DNA of 38,209 nucleotides from the NCBI GenBank assembly GCA_942491525.1, contig CALOBW010000049.1, positions 1 through 38,209 of the forward strand. Direction: 5' to 3'. A program made the position numbers and the translations under genes. Positions within the stretch are counted from its first letter, which is position 1. Every line of letters starts with the position of its first letter. The notes beneath the pieces are model-generated. The model did not search any database. It was not told the DNA's origin and saw only the letters and a program-made list of their open reading frames with translations. This document shows, piece by piece, positions 34,739 through 38,209 of the stretch. Source of the DNA: CAYWBU01 sp942491525 (GTDB taxonomy: Bacteria > Desulfobacterota > Desulfomonilia > UBA1062).

Positions 34739-35371
34739 ATGAGTGTTATGATATGTCCATACTGCAAGGGTAAAACATCAGATCAGGGATTTAAATGTGT
34801 CCACTGCGGGCGCAAGATTAATCCCCGTGCTCAGCGGCCCACGACAGGCATCAGCTGTCCGCGCTGCCACTCCACAACGGATGTTGTTAATCTGGGCGGA
34901 GTGCACCTTGATCTGTGTACCCACTGCCACGGGCTCTGGTTTGATCGTGATGAACTTAAGCAGTTTAAGGAGATCGTGCAGGATTCAGAGCTGAATGCCA
35001 ACATTCAGGAGGTGCTGCTGGAGCTGCGCCAGATGGAGTATGGGCTGCAGAAGGATGGCTATTTGAACTGTCCGATCTGCCACGAGCTTATGCGTCGTAA
35101 AAATTATGAGCAGATATCCGGCATTATCCTTGATCAGTGTCTTAAGCACGGCACATGGGCGGACCACGGGGATGCGGTGCGGCTTTTGGAGATCATTCAG
35201 GACGGCAGCCTGGATGAGATTAAGCGTAAGGCCACAGCCTTAGGTGATGAAGAGATAGCCCGCCGCTTCAGGCGCCTTGAGAATAAGCAGCGAGACACTC
35301 AGGCCCGGGTTAATAAGGTTGATGGCCGCTCAAGAGCGCACTTTCTCCTGGATATATTTGGGATAATGTAG
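34739..35371 (+). CDS. Zinc-ribbon (zf-TFIIB type) protein
   Basis: A 210-aa soluble protein with several zinc knuckles: CPYC and CVHC (residues 5-24), CPRC and CTHC in the zf-TFIIB form (LDLCTHCHGLWFDRDELKQF), and a later CPIC with LDQCLKHGTWADHGD, a second zf-TFIIB-like unit. The C-terminus is a charged helix. These domains bind zinc and usually nucleic acid or protein; no specific role is known. ATG 34748 is an alternative start; the ribosome site (AGG) is weak. Confidence 0.82.
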   Translation: MSVMICPYCKGKTSDQGFKCVHCGRKINPRAQRPTTGISCPRCHSTTDVVNLGGVHLDLCTHCHGLWFDRDELKQFKEIVQDSELNANIQEVLLELRQMEYGLQKDGYLNCPICHELMRRKNYEQISGIILDQCLKHGTWADHGDAVRLLEIIQDGSLDEIKRKATALGDEEIARRFRRLENKQRDTQARVNKVDGRSRAHFLLDIFGIM

Positions 35372-35375
35372 TCGG

Positions 35376-35426
35376 GTGTCAGACCTACACACCCCCTCCC
35401 TCTGTCCCTCCCGCCAGGGGAGGGAA
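35376..35426 (+). repeat. Dispersed repeat, copy 3 with downstream palindrome
   Basis: GTGTCAGACCTACAC (35376-35390), then CCCCCTCCC and CCCTCCCGCCAGGGGAGGG, in the same order as copy 2. It lies between the zinc-ribbon and lipoprotein genes. Confidence 0.82.
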
Positions 35427-35449
35427 GAAATGAGAGACAGGAATAGAGG

Positions 35450-35989
35450 ATGAAAAGAAGCCTACTAATAGTCATGGCCCTGCTGGCCGCCTGCGCCCAG
35501 ACCCCGACTGTCTACCGGACCCAGACCGGCAAGACCATCCTGATCAGCGAGACCCACCCCGTGGGGCAGAGCCTCAGCACCATCAAGATCAGCACCCAGG
35601 GCTTTGAGCATGAGTTCAATGAGGTCTACGTCGACCGCGATCCCATCGAGGCGGTGCTGCTGGCCGACCTGGATCGTAACGGCTTTGATGAGATCTACAT
35701 CATCCTGCGCTCAGCCGGTTCCGGCAGCTACGGCTCGCTGCTGGGCCTGGCCTCCAACCGCGACCAAAGCCTCTCCCTGATCCACCTGCCCGCGCCGGAT
35801 GTTGACAGTGGCTACATGGGCCACGACACCTTCCAGATCGAGGGCCAGCAGCTGGTGCGCTCATTCCCGGTCTACAAACCGGGTGACAGCAATCTCAAGC
35901 CGAGCGGCGGGACCCGCAAACTGGTCTATGAGCTGGTGCCCGGCGAGGCCATGTGGCAGCTCAAGCTCACGGCGCAGCTCTCCGACTAG
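35450..35989 (+). CDS. Lipoprotein, PliI-type lysozyme inhibitor-like
   Basis: A 179-aa protein with a lipoprotein signal (lipobox LAAC, Cys15). The mature part contains LADLDRNGFDEIYIILRSAGSG immediately followed by SYGS, then GYMGHDTFQIEGQQLVRSFPVY and PSGGTRKLVYELVPGEAMW. The SGSY loop and the GYMGHD-RSFPVY order recall the PliI family, periplasmic inhibitors of invertebrate-type lysozymes; the acidic DLDRNG segment may bind Ca2+. The family call is from memory of motifs. Expected location: membrane-anchored in the periplasm. Transcribed as a single gene. Confidence 0.7.
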   Translation: MKRSLLIVMALLAACAQTPTVYRTQTGKTILISETHPVGQSLSTIKISTQGFEHEFNEVYVDRDPIEAVLLADLDRNGFDEIYIILRSAGSGSYGSLLGLASNRDQSLSLIHLPAPDVDSGYMGHDTFQIEGQQLVRSFPVYKPGDSNLKPSGGTRKLVYELVPGEAMWQLKLTAQLSD

Positions 35990-36036
35990 GCACCGCTCTG
36001 CCGCCGAGGCTTGCCCTTCAACGCTAGTCCGTTAAC

Positions 36037-36060
36037 TTTCAGATGTCTGAAATTTTTTTT
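36037..36060 (+). terminator. Intrinsic terminator after the PliI-like gene
   Basis: TTTCAG-ATGT-CTGAAA hairpin (36037-36052) followed by eight T (36053-36060), 48 nt after the lipoprotein stop. The next gene's ribosome site (AAAGGAGGT) lies just beyond. Confidence 0.7.
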
Positions 36061-36078
36061 AATCAAAGGAGGTAACGG

Positions 36079-38169
36079 ATGAAGTTTAAGGAGCTGCTGG
36101 TCTTTGTGTTAATCAGTGCCCTGACGGGCCCGGCCTTTGCGGCCGGCGGGGGCGGCGTTGTCACGGCGGACCCGGGCAAGCATTTTGACCCCAAGGGCAA
36201 GCTGCCCTCAGCCTACACCATTCAACTGCGGCAGATGCGCAAGAGCGCGCTGCCCTTGGCCGACGAGCGGGATTTTGAGGAGGCCCAGCGCGGTTTCATC
36301 GCCGCGCCCGCCTACCGGCAGATCATGGCCGAGGCTGGCAATGTGGCCTGGGACATGGGCAGCTACGAATGGCTGCTTGAAGAGGGCAAGGAGTTTGAGA
36401 GCATCCACCCGTCGCTGCAGCGCCAGGCGATTCTGAACATGGCCTACGGTCTCTATGAGGTCCTGCCGGGCAAGATCTATCAGGTGCGCGGCTTCGACCT
36501 GGCGAACATCAGCTTCATCAAGGGCCAGACCGGCTGGATCGTGTTTGACCCGCTGACGGCCAAGGAGACGGCCGCGGCGGCCCTTAAGTTTGTCAATCAG
36601 CAGCTTGGCGAGCGCCCGGTGGTGGCGGTGGTCTACTCGCACTCGCACGGCGATCACTTCGGCGGCGTGCGCGGCGTGGTCGACGAGAAGGATGTCAAGA
36701 GCGGCAAGGTCAAGGTGATCGCGCCGGTGGGCTTCATGCAGCATGCGATTGCCGAGAACGTGATGGCCGGCAACGCCATGACAAGGCGCATGTTCTTCCA
36801 GTACGGCGTCCTGCTGCCCCGCAGCCCGTTCGGGCATGTGGATCAGGCGATCGGCAAGAACACGGCCGCCGGCAACCTCGGCCTGATCGAGCCGAATGTG
36901 ATCATTGCCAAGGACATCGAGAAGCTGACCGTGGACGGCGTCAGGATGGTATTCCAGAACACGCCCGGCACCGAGGCGCCGGCCGAGATGAACACCTGGT
37001 TCCCCGATTTCAAGGCCTTCTGGGCGGCCGAGAACATCTGCGCCACCATCCACAACATCTACACCCTGCGCGGCGCCATGGTGCGCGATGCACTGGAGTG
37101 GTCCAAGCAGATCAACAAGGCCATCTATATGTTCGGGCACGACGCCGAGGTCATGTTTGCCTCGCACTCCTGGCCGCGCTGGGGCAACGAGCGCATTCTT
37201 GAGGTGATGCGCTCCCAGCGCGACGCCTACGCCCACCTCAACAACCATGTGCTGCACCTGGTCAACCAGGGGGTGACGATCAACGAGATCCACAACGTCT
37301 ACAAGCAGCCCGAGAGCCTGCAGCAGCAGTGGTCGGCCCACAGCTACCACGGCTCGGAAAGCCACAACAGCCGGGCGGTGGTCAACCGTTACATCGGTTA
37401 CTGGGACGCCAATCCGGCGACCCTCGATCCCCTCTCGCCGCGCGACGCCGCGCCGCTCTATGTGGAGATGATGGGCGGCTCCCGCAAGATCATTGCCAAG
37501 GGCCGCAAACTCTACGATAAGGGCCAGTATCGCCATGCGGCCGAGATCCTCAACAAGCTGGTCTTTGCCGAGCCCGACAACCGCAAGGCCAAGGATCTGC
37601 TGGCCGATGTCTATGAGCAGATCGGCTACCAGAAGGAGAGCCCCAGCCAGCGCAACAGCTTCCTGGCCGGCGCCTTCGAGCTGCGCAACGGCATCCCCCA
37701 GGGGGCCTCGCCCAAGGCCAGCGGGCCGGACATGATCCGCGGCATGAGCACAGGGCTCTGGCTCGACTTCCTGGGGGTTCAGCTGGACAGCACCAGGGTT
37801 GAGGGTCAGGCGTTCAGCATCAACCTCATAACGCCTGATAACGGCGAGCAGTACGCCATCGAGCTGAGCAATGCGACCCTAACCAATATCGAGGGCTACC
37901 TGATCGAGAACCCGGACCTGACGATCACGCTCAAGCGGGCGGATTTGAACCGGGTCATGATGGGCGCGGCCACCTTTGATGAGCTGATCGAGCAGGGCCG
38001 GGCCGGCTTTGACGGCAACCGGGAGCCGTTCGAGCTGCTGCGCAGATCCATGGTGCGTTTCAGCATGGACTTTGAGGTCCTGCCCGGAACCGGCGGCAAA
38101 CGCCTGCAACAGCCCACCGGTGAGCCCTTCGAGATCGAGCCGCCCGCGATCCAGGCCATCACCGATTGA
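36079..38169 (+). CDS. Alkylsulfatase with metallo-beta-lactamase fold (SdsA1/YjcS type), exported
   Basis: A complete 696-aa protein with a Sec signal peptide (ELLVFVLISALTGPAFA). The MBL core shows H188-S-H190-G-D192-H193-FGG for the zinc pair, then FWAAENICATIHNIYTLRGA (Glu318) and HDAEVMFASHSWPRWG (His363), the signature of class III alkylsulfatases. A dimerisation helix region and an SCP2-like C-terminal domain (about 575-690, GLWLDFLGVQLDS onward) complete the family architecture. It would release sulfate from long-chain alkyl sulfates such as SDS-like detergents or natural surfactants in the periplasm. Ribosome site AAAGGAGGT. No adjacent sulfate or lipid gene is in view. Confidence 0.93.
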   Translation: MKFKELLVFVLISALTGPAFAAGGGGVVTADPGKHFDPKGKLPSAYTIQLRQMRKSALPLADERDFEEAQRGFIAAPAYRQIMAEAGNVAWDMGSYEWLLEEGKEFESIHPSLQRQAILNMAYGLYEVLPGKIYQVRGFDLANISFIKGQTGWIVFDPLTAKETAAAALKFVNQQLGERPVVAVVYSHSHGDHFGGVRGVVDEKDVKSGKVKVIAPVGFMQHAIAENVMAGNAMTRRMFFQYGVLLPRSPFGHVDQAIGKNTAAGNLGLIEPNVIIAKDIEKLTVDGVRMVFQNTPGTEAPAEMNTWFPDFKAFWAAENICATIHNIYTLRGAMVRDALEWSKQINKAIYMFGHDAEVMFASHSWPRWGNERILEVMRSQRDAYAHLNNHVLHLVNQGVTINEIHNVYKQPESLQQQWSAHSYHGSESHNSRAVVNRYIGYWDANPATLDPLSPRDAAPLYVEMMGGSRKIIAKGRKLYDKGQYRHAAEILNKLVFAEPDNRKAKDLLADVYEQIGYQKESPSQRNSFLAGAFELRNGIPQGASPKASGPDMIRGMSTGLWLDFLGVQLDSTRVEGQAFSINLITPDNGEQYAIELSNATLTNIEGYLIENPDLTITLKRADLNRVMMGAATFDELIEQGRAGFDGNREPFELLRRSMVRFSMDFEVLPGTGGKRLQQPTGEPFEIEPPAIQAITD

Positions 38170-38180
38170 GACGAACTCCG

Positions 38181-38202
38181 GCGGACGGCCAGCGCCGTCC
38201 GC
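38181..38202 (+). terminator. Terminator-like hairpin after the alkylsulfatase gene
   Basis: GCGGACGGC (38181-38189) pairs perfectly with GCCGTCCGC (38194-38202) around CAGC. The window ends seven bases later, so a following T-run cannot be judged. Confidence 0.65.
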
Positions 38203-38209
38203 CTCATCT

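Overview
The window looks like chromosomal DNA of a Gram-negative bacterium with anaerobic respiratory ability. The signs are lipoprotein signal peptides with lipoboxes, Tat-exported corrinoid/iron-sulfur reductive dehalogenases, sigma-54 (-24/-12) promoters with matching enhancer-binding regulators, and a tRNA gene that encodes its own CCA end. Most genes are G+C-rich with strong third-position bias. A proteobacterium or a member of Desulfobacterota-like lineages fits, but the sequence alone does not fix the genus. Two stretches (about 7480-9430 and 32870-34200) are clearly A+T-rich and look acquired.

Layout. 1-3514 (minus strand): a tight operon of a DUF1007 periplasmic protein, a NicO-type nickel/cobalt permease, a large unrecognised protein and a tandem-ACT protein cut by the window edge. 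3618-6496: a convergent pair of lipoproteins, an endonuclease/exonuclease/phosphatase-fold protein and a GH98-like glycoside hydrolase. 6687-9429: a zinc-ribbon/TM2/pilin-like fusion, then an A+T-rich pair of a charged coiled-coil protein and a membrane-anchored DUF4041/T5orf172 protein, bordered by tRNA-Arg(CCU). A small gene follows, with a 36-nt inverted partial copy of the tRNA next to it. 9888-13012: a U32-family tRNA hydroxylase (TrhP-like) and a short UvrD/Rep helicase.

13030-20478 is the most notable block: two tandem copies of [PAS-sigma54 regulator - enhancer sites - sigma54 promoter - rdhA - rdhB], ending with an RdhC/NosR-like membrane flavoprotein and a 32-codon membrane peptide gene. 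Both sigma54 promoters and a shared 16-bp upstream activator motif (two copies per promoter, about 20 bp apart) can be read directly. The second regulator lies 10 nt behind the first rdhAB pair, so the layout suggests a regulatory cascade. Sigma54 regulators would sense a signal and induce the Tat-exported dehalogenases. RdhB would anchor them to the membrane, and the RdhC-like protein could supply electrons or assist maturation.

20520-32754: mixed housekeeping and accessory genes. They are an RlhA-like U32 protein, a DUF1848 radical-SAM-like protein, pirin, a PpsR/PSRP bifunctional kinase, a CPA2 antiporter, an ABC-F ATPase behind an attenuator-like leader, a ferredoxin-like Fe-S protein, a periplasmic solute-binding protein, an HNH protein, a serine hydrolase, a GNAT protein and a TrmO-family protein. 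32872-34200: an A+T-rich KAP P-loop NTPase. 34343-38169: small proteins separated by a thrice-repeated GTGTCAGRCCTACAC element, a PliI-like lipoprotein and a complete alkylsulfatase followed by a terminator-like hairpin at the window edge.
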